Assembly (NCBI GenBank): GCA_031288575.1
Contig: JAITRD010000020.1
Coordinates: 1-7,821, forward strand
Source of the DNA: Treponema sp.
GTDB taxonomy: Bacteria; Spirochaetota; Spirochaetia; Treponematales; Breznakiellaceae
Direction: 5' to 3'
Length of the DNA stretch: 7,821 nt
A model generated the notes under the pieces. The model saw nothing but the letters and a program-made list of their open reading frames with translations, searched no databases and was not told the origin of the DNA. Each line of letters opens with the position of its first letter. The first letter of the stretch is position 1. Below, piece after piece: positions 1 to 6,036 of the stretch. Made by a program: the position numbers and the translations under genes.

Positions 1-1142
1 CTGCTGACCCGGACCGGGACGAGGACGGCCTGCCCGACGCGGCGGAAGAGTACTTCCACACGGACCCGGATAACAGGGACAGCGACGGTGACGGTCACCC
101 GGACGGGTGGGAGGTGAAAGACGGTTACGACCCCCTGGACCCCAATGACCCGGAGGACGGGGACGGGGACGGGTATCCCGACGACTGGGAGAGGGAACAC
201 GGCTACGACCCGGCCAACCCGGACGACCCGCCGAAGGATGGGGACGACGACAACGACGGGCTGTCGAACTGGGAAGAGATGGAGAAGGGGACCGATCCCC
301 ATTCCGGGGACACCGACGGGGACGGGATGCCCGACAAGTGGGAGGTAGACAACGGCTTGAAGCCCAAGGACCCTGCGGACGCGGGAGAGGACCAGGACCA
401 TGACGGCATGACTAACAAGGAAGAATACGACTATTCCCCAGACCTGGACCCCCAGGATCCGGATACCGACGGGGACGGGTTCCCCGACGGCCGGGAGGTG
501 AAATACGATTACGACCCCCTGGACCCGAAGGACCCGGACCCGAATGGGGACGACGACAACGACGGGCTGTCGAACAAGGAAGAACTGGAGAAGGGGACGG
601 ATCCGACAAAATCCGACACCGACGGGGACGGGATGCCCGACAAGTGGGAGGTGGACAACGACTTGAAGCCCAACTGTTCCGAGGACGCGGGCTGGGACGG
701 CGACGGGGACGGCATGACTAACAAGGAAGAATACGACTATTCCCAAAAGTGGCCTAACCGGCCCCGGGATCTGGACCCCTGGAATGAGGATACCGACGGG
801 GACGGGTTCCTCGACGGGGAGGAACTGCAGAACGAGTGGGACCCCTTGGACGATAAAAACCCTACGGCGGGCGGCATCGAGATAACCTTGCAGTCTACGG
901 AGTCGGATCCTGTTTTTCAGAATGTACCCATATACGTGGGTGATACTCCCACCTTCACCGTAAACAACCCCGTCGACGGATACCAATACCATTGGTACTG
1001 GGACGGTGTTTTCGTTTCCTCCGGAACGTCCTATACCCTGGCGGCCAATCAAGCGCCGGGTATATACGAATTGACGGTAGTAGTGGTTACCAATGAGGGT
1101 GCGCTTTCGGGCGGGTGTCGGATTACGATAAATAGCAAATAA
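1..1142 (+). CDS. Secreted/surface protein with thrombospondin type 3-like calcium-binding repeats and C-terminal Ig-like domain (5' end outside window)
   Basis: The frame is open to the left edge (first full codon at base 3), so 379 C-terminal residues are visible; the GTG at 114 is an internal Val codon. Residues 1-287 hold about eleven acidic loops of the form DxDxDG(x)(P/T/S)(D/N), such as DTDGDGMPD, separated by short Trp/Glu-Tyr segments (KWEVDN, NKEEYDY). This is the TSP3-like pattern, in which the Asp side chains bind Ca2+ and stiffen an extended rod. Residues 292-379 form a different, beta-rich, Ig/PKD-like domain containing YHWYWDG and PGIYELTVVV. No LPxTG motif, autotransporter domain or membrane segment is present. 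The export signal must be upstream, out of view. The next gene begins 17 bases after the stop and carries a related end domain, so co-transcription and a joint extracytoplasmic role are likely. Repeat identification is firm; the adhesin or structural role is inferred. Confidence 0.85.
   Translation, partial: ADPDRDEDGLPDAAEEYFHTDPDNRDSDGDGHPDGWEVKDGYDPLDPNDPEDGDGDGYPDDWEREHGYDPANPDDPPKDGDDDNDGLSNWEEMEKGTDPHSGDTDGDGMPDKWEVDNGLKPKDPADAGEDQDHDGMTNKEEYDYSPDLDPQDPDTDGDGFPDGREVKYDYDPLDPKDPDPNGDDDNDGLSNKEELEKGTDPTKSDTDGDGMPDKWEVDNDLKPNCSEDAGWDGDGDGMTNKEEYDYSQKWPNRPRDLDPWNEDTDGDGFLDGEELQNEWDPLDDKNPTAGGIEITLQSTESDPVFQNVPIYVGDTPTFTVNNPVDGYQYHWYWDGVFVSSGTSYTLAANQAPGIYELTVVVVTNEGALSGGCRITINSK
240..851 (+). 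repeat. Long-period internal repeat, unit 306 bp (102 codons), about two copies
   Basis: Blocks starting at 240 and 546 recur at an exact 306-base offset. Identical runs include about 30 bases from 240/546, about 38 bases around 315/621 and about 37 bases from 402/708. From the block at 462 the offset changes to 327 (462 versus 789), because the second copy carries a 21-base (7-residue) insertion encoding roughly QKWPNRP. Each unit contains three calcium-binding loops. Identity extends to synonymous positions within the blocks, which points to recent duplication or ongoing gene conversion rather than protein-level selection alone. Confidence 0.85.
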
Positions 1143-1159
1143 GGAGAAGGAGGCATACG

Positions 1160-2839
1160 ATGAAGAGAAAGAGTATATACGCGGCGGCGGGCTTGGTGTT
1201 ATTTTTCCTGGCTGCCTGTAATATGGCGGGGCCGGACATCAGACTGGCGGGGACGGTGCCGGTTCAGATCGGCATAGGCATAGAGGGCCGGACGGTGCGG
1301 CCCGGGCAGGGGCCCGATGATGACTTAATAAATAATTATGTAAAGACGTGGCAACTGTGGGGCAAAAAGACGGAAGACACGGGAGACCTCAAGTGGCTGC
1401 TGTCATTTTCCCAGAAGGCCAATGATGAGAGTAATCGGACGGTTTATCTGGAACCGGAGATATGGGACTTTACCCTTAAAGGGCTTAATGCTCAGGAGGA
1501 TCTTGTTTTAGAGGGAAAGATAAAGATCCGGGAAATCACCCTTGCGGGGCCAAACTCCCTGAATTTTACGGTGGCGCCGGTTTCGGAGAATGGCAAAGGG
1601 AGGTTTAAAATCACCATCGAGCTGCCTGAGGGCCACGGTATAACGATGGCGTACTTTCTTTTAGGCGGAACGGTGAGGGCCTCCTCTGTTCCTCCGGCGA
1701 ATCCGAATCTTGGCGGGCTTTATGAGGTTATTTTTAATAGCACGAGTAATATTATTAGCGATAACGAACCTCTCCTGGGTGACTATTATTTTAGCGTCCG
1801 GCTGGTAAAGAAGGATAGCAACAACGCCGAGGTCCTCTACGGCGTGGTGTCGGAGATGATCCATGTGCGGGCGAACCTGCCGAGTGAAAAAACATACACC
1901 CTCAGCCTTAGCGACCTGAATCAAACATATCTTATAGATTACGTCGAAAACGGAGGCGACATCCTAGACGGGGACAAACGAGAGGGCCATTACCAGGTTA
2001 CCGATGCGGAGTATTTCCTGCTCACCTCTGCAGATATTGCCCGCCAGGGGTATACCTTCGCTGGCTGGTATAGGGCGCTGGATTTGAGCGGCACTCCGGT
2101 CACCAGTATTCCGCAGGGCAGCACGAAAAATGAAATATTCTACGCCAAATGGGAGATGGAGACTTACACCATCACTTACGTGTTGAATGGGGGCACTAAC
2201 CCGAGTGATCCGGCTCCGAAGGCTTCTTATGACATAACAGACGTAACAAACGCGGTCATACCCCTGCCCACTAAGCTTACCAAGGGTGGTCACGAATTCG
2301 CCGGATGGTACGCCGATGCGACTCTTACCAACGGCCCGGTTACCGAAATTCCGGCGAACAGCACCGGACATAAAACATTCTACGCCAAATGGAAGGATGC
2401 CAGCGCAACCGTTTCATACGCGTTGGAGGCTACCGATGATCCTACTTTGCATGCGAACGCATCGGTCACCATGGCCCAGGGTGGTCATATCGATTTCTCC
2501 GTAAAACCACCCGACGGATCCCCAAACCCATTTCAGTATAACTGGTACTGGAACGGTGTTAAATTCCTCTTGTCCCTGGGTCCTTATACAGGTTTAATAA
2601 AGGGTATTACGCTGTATTCAGGAACGGTGGATGAGTATCCAGGAACAGCCTGGGATACGACCGGCGTGCCGGGGCTTTACAGACGGCCGTCATCGGTGCA
2701 GAACGTTTACGAAGTGTTGGTGGAAAAGCCGGGGGTTTACGAACTGTCGGTGGTGACTAACACTCAAAGGGCGGACAAAACCACGGAGACTCTTTCGGCC
2801 CGTGTAATGGTTACGGTAAATGCTAAAAATGCTCCCTAA
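1160..2839 (+). CDS. Lipoprotein with two InlB/Flg_new-type repeats and C-terminal Ig-like domain
   Basis: The 559-residue product starts at an ATG six bases after AAGGAGG (1147-1153). The N-terminus MKRKSIY plus a hydrophobic stretch ends in lipobox LAAC (Cys20), a signal peptidase II site. Asn at +2 does not match the Asp-based inner-membrane retention rule, so outer-membrane or surface placement is plausible. Residues 30-255 form a beta-rich region I do not recognise, with motifs RTVYLEP, ITLAG, LPEGHGIT and GDYYFSVRL. Residues 257-331 and 336-411 are InlB B-type (Listeria-Bacteroides, Flg_new) repeats, each with an NGG turn, the signature FAGWY and a closing FYAKW. Residues 413-556 are an Ig-like domain with YNWYWNG and PGVYELSVV, matching the end of the preceding gene. 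It lies 17 bases after that gene, probably in the same operon. The gene at 3118 is a shorter paralogue. Lipoprotein and repeat calls are strong; function is unknown. Confidence 0.88.
   Translation: MKRKSIYAAAGLVLFFLAACNMAGPDIRLAGTVPVQIGIGIEGRTVRPGQGPDDDLINNYVKTWQLWGKKTEDTGDLKWLLSFSQKANDESNRTVYLEPEIWDFTLKGLNAQEDLVLEGKIKIREITLAGPNSLNFTVAPVSENGKGRFKITIELPEGHGITMAYFLLGGTVRASSVPPANPNLGGLYEVIFNSTSNIISDNEPLLGDYYFSVRLVKKDSNNAEVLYGVVSEMIHVRANLPSEKTYTLSLSDLNQTYLIDYVENGGDILDGDKREGHYQVTDAEYFLLTSADIARQGYTFAGWYRALDLSGTPVTSIPQGSTKNEIFYAKWEMETYTITYVLNGGTNPSDPAPKASYDITDVTNAVIPLPTKLTKGGHEFAGWYADATLTNGPVTEIPANSTGHKTFYAKWKDASATVSYALEATDDPTLHANASVTMAQGGHIDFSVKPPDGSPNPFQYNWYWNGVKFLLSLGPYTGLIKGITLYSGTVDEYPGTAWDTTGVPGLYRRPSSVQNVYEVLVEKPGVYELSVVTNTQRADKTTETLSARVMVTVNAKNAP
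1928..2392 (+). repeat. Two tandem InlB/Flg_new-type repeats, period 240 bp
   Basis: Two 75-80 residue units lie in the lipoprotein gene at 1160. Each has an NGG turn, a GYTFAGWY/GHEFAGWY core and a terminal FYAKW. A 16-base identical segment (2137-2152 and 2377-2392) sets the period at exactly 240 bases. Elsewhere the copies have diverged. The paralogue at 3118 has a single unit (about 3796-4005). Confidence 0.8.
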
Positions 2840-2898
2840 GGAGCGTGCGGGCATACGTTCCGTGAGCGGGACTGGACTGACTGAACCCAGATAACGCA

Positions 2899-2937
2899 AG
2901 GGTGCCGGGCGCCAATTTTATTGGCGCCCGGCACCCT
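2899..2937. terminator. Perfect 17-bp hairpin after the first lipoprotein gene, possible terminator or attenuator
   Basis: Bases 2899-2915 pair perfectly with 2921-2937 around a TTTTA loop, a very stable GC-rich stem starting 60 bases after the stop codon at 2839. The downstream flank is only TGTTCATATAAC, so there is no proper U-tract for a plus-strand intrinsic terminator. The minus-strand flank is no better. It could act as a transcript 3'-end stabiliser, a Rho-related or U-poor terminator, or an attenuator ahead of the next gene. The hairpin is certain; its role is not. Confidence 0.6.
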
Positions 2938-3055
2938 GTTCATATAACAAAAACTTTTTCGCCGGCCCGGGAGGACGGTAACGGTTACGCGATCTGGATT
3001 CTGAGCCCGCGGAAGGGTGCCGGTCATTAGGGCTGCATATGGCGGCAGGGGCCCC

Positions 3056-3088
3056 AAATTCCCGGATAAAGGAGCGGGTATATATAAA
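3056..3088 (+). promoter_or_regulatory. Possible weak promoter for the second lipoprotein gene
   Basis: TATATA (3079-3084) and overlapping TATAAA (3083-3088) resemble a -10 box in an otherwise GC-rich gap. No convincing -35 element lies 16-18 bases upstream. If used, transcription would start near 3095, just before the ribosome-binding site at 3105 and downstream of the ATG at 3088. Confidence 0.25.
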
Positions 3089-3104
3089 TGCCGAAAGGCC
3101 AGAT

Positions 3105-3111
3105 AAGGGAG
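3105..3111 (+). promoter_or_regulatory. Ribosome-binding site that fixes the start of the second lipoprotein at 3118
   Basis: AAGGGAG sits six bases before the ATG at 3118, the same spacing as in the paralogous gene at 1160. The competing ATG at 3088 has AAAGGAG at 3068-3074, 13 bases away. Starting at 3118 gives MKRKSIY, identical to the paralogue's first seven residues. Confidence 0.6.
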
Positions 3112-3117
3112 CGCGCG

Positions 3118-4035
3118 ATGAAGAGAAAGAGCATATACGTTGCCGCGGCCGGTTTGGCGCTGTTTTTGCTGGCCGCCTGTACGATGGCGGAGCCGGAAAT
3201 CAGGCCGGACGGTGCGGCGGCGGCGCGGATCAGCATAGAAGCGGAAGGCCGGACGGTGCGGCCGGCGGCCGCGTTAGGAAATGTAACGAAGTGGAAATTG
3301 CAGGGAGGGAAGAAGCCGGGCGTAAAAGGCCCCTTAGTGGAATTTTCCAATACGGCCCCGGCCGCGGCCCGGACGGTTTATCTGGAACCGGGAGAGTGGG
3401 TTTTTACCCTTACGGGGTATAAGGGGAATAATGAAATATTACAGGGGGAGATAGCGGGCCAGAACATCACCCTTGCCGGGGATAATCTCCTGTCTTTTAA
3501 GGTGGCGCCGGTTTTGGGCGGCCTGGGGAAGGTGCGGATAACGCTCACGCTCCCCGCCGGTCACGGCATAACAAGGGCAGAGGTTTATTTAAACCAGGTG
3601 AAAACGGGCAATATTACGCCGGATAATAATAAGGTTGTGTATCAAAACGACAGCATGACCGCGGGGGACTACTATATCAGCATCCGGCTGTATAATGGGA
3701 GCGACCTCTACGGCGTGAAGTCGGAAATAGTGCAGGTGAGGAAAAACCTGCTGAGCGAAAAAGGATATACCCTGGGCACGGGCGACCTGAATCTTAAGTA
3801 TCTTATAACCTACAATTCAAACGGAGGGGGGTTCAGCGGCGGCATGACAACCGGTTATTACCGGTCAACCGATGCCAAGGACCTGCCTACGCCAACCCGC
3901 GCGGGTTACGTCTTTGAGGGCTGGTATGCGGATCCGGGTTTGACCGAGAGGGTAAGCCGGATTGAGCCGGGAAGTACGGGGGATAAGCAATTCTGGGCCA
4001 AATGGGCCGCGAAACCGGTCACAGGCGCCCCTTAA
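3118..4035 (+). CDS. Lipoprotein with one InlB/Flg_new-type repeat, paralogue of the gene at 1160
   Basis: From the ATG at 3118 the product has 305 residues; starting at 3088 would add ten residues (MPKGQIRERA). The signal peptide MKRKSIY plus hydrophobic core ends in lipobox LAAC (Cys21, Thr at +2), a lipid-anchoring site. Residues 30-225 align through most of their length with the same region of the other lipoprotein: EGRTVRP, RTVYLEP, NITLAG, VAPV, LPAGHGIT, GDYYISIRL, LYGV and SEKGYTL. Residues 227-296 form one InlB-type repeat (YNSNGGG, FEGWY, FWAKW), and the protein then ends at KPVTGAP. It lacks the second repeat and the Ig-like domain, so it is either an ancestral short form or a truncated duplicate. 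The frame is intact and no decay is seen. It is separated from the upstream gene by a strong hairpin and followed by a clear terminator, so it may be a separate or attenuated transcript. Function is unknown. Confidence 0.87.
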   Translation: MKRKSIYVAAAGLALFLLAACTMAEPEIRPDGAAAARISIEAEGRTVRPAAALGNVTKWKLQGGKKPGVKGPLVEFSNTAPAAARTVYLEPGEWVFTLTGYKGNNEILQGEIAGQNITLAGDNLLSFKVAPVLGGLGKVRITLTLPAGHGITRAEVYLNQVKTGNITPDNNKVVYQNDSMTAGDYYISIRLYNGSDLYGVKSEIVQVRKNLLSEKGYTLGTGDLNLKYLITYNSNGGGFSGGMTTGYYRSTDAKDLPTPTRAGYVFEGWYADPGLTERVSRIEPGSTGDKQFWAKWAAKPVTGAP

Positions 4036-4105
4036 TGGAAAGCAGGCAATGGTAGAACCGGTCATCCCGGCGCGATTACATGATTAATTGCTTTTTGTTT
4101 TACCT

Positions 4106-4134
4106 AAACCACCGGTTATGCCGGTGGTTTTTAA
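4106..4134 (+). terminator. Intrinsic terminator after the lipoprotein genes
   Basis: A perfect 10-bp stem, AAACCACCGG (4106-4115) with CCGGTGGTTT (4121-4130), surrounds the loop TTATG and runs into a short T-tract (T5 at 4128-4132, then AA). It lies about 70 bases after the stop codon at 4035 and before the promoter-like block of the next gene. Confidence 0.8.
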
Positions 4135-4156
4135 TTGGCTGCCGCTGCGGCGGAGG

Positions 4157-4214
4157 TTGTATGTTGAAATAATTTTTTCTAAAATAAAATTTATGGGAAT
4201 ATTTTTTAAAAAAT
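4157..4214 (+). promoter_or_regulatory. AT-rich promoter region of the AAA ATPase gene
   Basis: A sharply AT-rich block stands out from GC-rich surroundings. One sigma70-like reading is TTGTAT (4157-4162), a 17-base spacer, then TAAAAT (4180-4185). An alternative is TTGAAA (4164-4169), a 15-base spacer, then TAAAAT (4185-4190). Just downstream is the self-complementary A-tract ATTTTTTAAAAAAT (4201-4214), likely bent DNA. The gene's ATG is at 4254 behind GGAGG at 4245-4249. Position after a terminator supports independent transcription. Which hexamers are used cannot be decided by eye. Confidence 0.45.
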
Positions 4215-4253
4215 TGTATGCGGTGTTTCTAATGCCCGCTCCGGGGAGGGGTT

Positions 4254-6035
4254 ATGGCGGAAGATCAGTATATCTACCAGAATCAGGAATATATTAAAAT
4301 CCTTCCTGTCTGGGCACAGGAACTGGCCAATAAATACGGCTCCCGGACCGCGAATCTCTACATCCTTCACGGAAACATCCGGGACTATCTTCCCCATAAA
4401 AGAAAGGAAGACGAATTTACCTTTACCCGGGTCCAGGAGTATATTTCGGAGGTTCTTTTCGGCAACCGGGACATTATTGCCTTTTATGACCGTTCCGGGG
4501 GGGTTTCCTTTTGCGAGGAAGGGATGGCCCGGGAGTATGTCGCGGTTATGTCCAAACGCTATGCCGCCCCCGAGACGGACCCGGCGGATTTTCTTTCCCC
4601 GGATCCGGAAAAGAGCCTTCTTTTTCTTGAGAAATATTTTATATCCCGGATTCCCCAGGATCGGCATGAAAAAAGCCGCCGGATGGTGCTGATTATCGAC
4701 TACGCGGAAACCATAGTCCCCGCAGGGGACCTCATCCGCCTCTCCGACACGGACCGGTACTGCCTGGTGACCTTTAACCGCTGGGCCGGGGAGCCGAAAT
4801 TCATCCGGGGGGATATTTCCGTTATCCTCCTAACCGAAAACCTCGCCGATATTTCCCCCCGGCTGGTACGTTCCCCCGCCACCGTTAAGGTAAACGTCCC
4901 CTTTCCCGGCGACAAGGTGCGCTCCAGTTTCTTGCGGTATAAAGAGCTGGAGGGAAAACTCCTCCTGGATCGGGGGCTGACGGCGGAACGGATCGGGGCC
5001 GTTACCAACGGGCTTAATTTGATGAACCTGAACCAGCTTGTTGCCGAAAGCTACGAAAAAAATATGCCCCTGTCGCTGGAATATATACGCCGGAAAAAAA
5101 AGGAATTTATTGAAAACGAGGCGGGGGGGCTTCTGGAATTCCTGGAAACCGGGTACAGCCTGTCCCATGTGTCGGGCCATGATTTTGTAAAAAAACGGTT
5201 CAAAAACGCCGCCCGGGCGATCAAAATGGGGCGGACGGATGTACTCCCCATGGGCTACCTTATCGCCGGCCCGGTAGGCACGGGCAAAAGTTTTATGGTC
5301 AGCGCCTTCGCGGGAGAAATCGGCATTCCCATGGTTAAATTCCGCAACTTCCGGTCCAAGTGGCAGGGGGATACCGAATCAAACCTGGAAAAGGTCCTCA
5401 ATATCCTCACGGCCATGGCGCCGGTGGCGGTGATGATCGACGAGGCGGACGCTTTCCTCGGGGACCGGGATCAGGAGGGGGATTCGGGGACCAGCAACCG
5501 GGTTTTTGCCCAGATTACCAGCTTCATGGGCAATACGGAGTACCGGGGAAAGATTATCTGGTTTCTCATCACCTGCCGGCCCGACCTTATCCCCATCGAC
5601 CTCAAGCGCCAGGGCCGGGCGGAGGAACACCTGGCCCTCTTTTATCCCGAATCCGACGGCGACCGGGAAGCCCTTTTTAACACCCTGGTAAAAAAACTGA
5701 ACCTGGACATCCGGAAGTTTTCCATCTCGGATCTTTTTAAAAAGTACCACCATGAATATTCCGGCGCGGACCTGGAAGCGGTACTGGTCCGGGCAAAACT
5801 CCTGGCGGCCATGGATAACCGGGTTTATGTTACCCGGGAAGATATGGAGGAGGCCATGGGCGATTTTATTCCCGCCGCCTATCCCCACGAGGTGGAGCTC
5901 CAAAACCTGGTCGCCATCCTGGAATGTACCTCCAAGGAGATGATCCCCAGAAAATTCCGGGATTATAACAGGACCCGGCTTATCAAGGAAATCCGGGAGC
6001 TTAAAGCCCTCCTGGGTGAACGGGAACGGGGATAA
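4254..6035 (+). CDS. AAA family ATPase with degenerate N-terminal AAA-like half and active C-terminal AAA module
   Basis: The 593-residue protein has no signal peptide or membrane segment, so it is cytoplasmic. C-terminal module: Walker A GPVGTGKS (339-346); a pore-loop-like segment SKWQGDTE (368-375) resembling those of substrate-threading AAA proteins; Walker B VAVMIDEAD (391-399); second region of homology ending in DLKRQGR, with two candidate arginine fingers (Arg452, Arg455); sensor-2 helix YSGADLE (502-508). The usual sensor-1 Asn of TNRPD is Cys441 (TCRPD). The N-terminal half (about 30-225) has AAA-like strands, LYILHGN, VLIIDYAE (Walker B-like, 145-152) and ILLTEN, but no P-loop. The tandem degenerate-plus-active layout recalls Ycf46-type ATPases. 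ATP-driven remodelling or unfolding of a protein partner is the likely role; the substrate is unknown. It has its own promoter-like block and converges on proS with one base between stops. The AAA call is certain; the subfamily is tentative. Confidence 0.88.
   Translation: MAEDQYIYQNQEYIKILPVWAQELANKYGSRTANLYILHGNIRDYLPHKRKEDEFTFTRVQEYISEVLFGNRDIIAFYDRSGGVSFCEEGMAREYVAVMSKRYAAPETDPADFLSPDPEKSLLFLEKYFISRIPQDRHEKSRRMVLIIDYAETIVPAGDLIRLSDTDRYCLVTFNRWAGEPKFIRGDISVILLTENLADISPRLVRSPATVKVNVPFPGDKVRSSFLRYKELEGKLLLDRGLTAERIGAVTNGLNLMNLNQLVAESYEKNMPLSLEYIRRKKKEFIENEAGGLLEFLETGYSLSHVSGHDFVKKRFKNAARAIKMGRTDVLPMGYLIAGPVGTGKSFMVSAFAGEIGIPMVKFRNFRSKWQGDTESNLEKVLNILTAMAPVAVMIDEADAFLGDRDQEGDSGTSNRVFAQITSFMGNTEYRGKIIWFLITCRPDLIPIDLKRQGRAEEHLALFYPESDGDREALFNTLVKKLNLDIRKFSISDLFKKYHHEYSGADLEAVLVRAKLLAAMDNRVYVTREDMEEAMGDFIPAAYPHEVELQNLVAILECTSKEMIPRKFRDYNRTRLIKEIRELKALLGERERG
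5094..5113 (+). other. Possible dnaX-like slippery site (A-AAA-AAG) in the AAA gene
   Basis: A run of eight A's (5094-5101) followed by G encodes Lys281-283 as AAA AAA AAG, giving an A-AAA-AAG heptamer in the phase used for -1 frameshifting in E. coli dnaX. A -1 shift would add Gly-Ile-Tyr and stop at TGA 5111-5113, giving a product of about 286 residues that is only the degenerate N-terminal half. I see no convincing stimulatory stem-loop, and other A-runs occur in this gene, so use of the site is speculative. Confidence 0.25.
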
Positions 6036-6036
6036 G

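Noticed and set aside
114..116. GTG as the start codon of the calcium-repeat protein
   Set aside because: The same frame continues upstream to the window edge with two more calcium loops, and no ribosome-binding site precedes it; this is an internal Val codon.
203..724. Minus-strand reading frames rich in Ser and Pro opposite the calcium repeats
   Set aside because: They are antisense shadows of the repeated Asp/Gly-rich coding sequence, repeat with the same period, and have no ribosome-binding site or recognisable protein.
240..851. CRISPR-like or satellite array
   Set aside because: The repeats are in frame with a protein, 306 bases long, and lack short palindromic repeats and uniform spacers.
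2921..2948. Promoter from TTGGCG and TATAAC before the second lipoprotein
   Set aside because: The -35-like part lies inside the hairpin stem and is a poor match; the pairing is not convincing.
2977..2987. Palindrome GTAAC-G-GTTAC as an operator
   Set aside because: Only five bases per arm and not positioned against a convincing promoter; expected by chance.
2840..3117. Small gene or structured RNA gene in the gap between the lipoprotein genes
   Set aside because: No ORF with a proper start signal and no tRNA-like fold seen; only the hairpin and its partial copy stand out.
4206..4667. Minus-strand 153-codon frame overlapping the start of the AAA gene
   Set aside because: It lies almost wholly opposite the well-supported AAA coding region, resembles no known protein, and would begin within that gene.
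5379..5903. Minus-strand 174-codon frame opposite the AAA ATPase core
   Set aside because: It is the complement of the Walker B to sensor-2 region; the length is explained by GC-rich codon bias.
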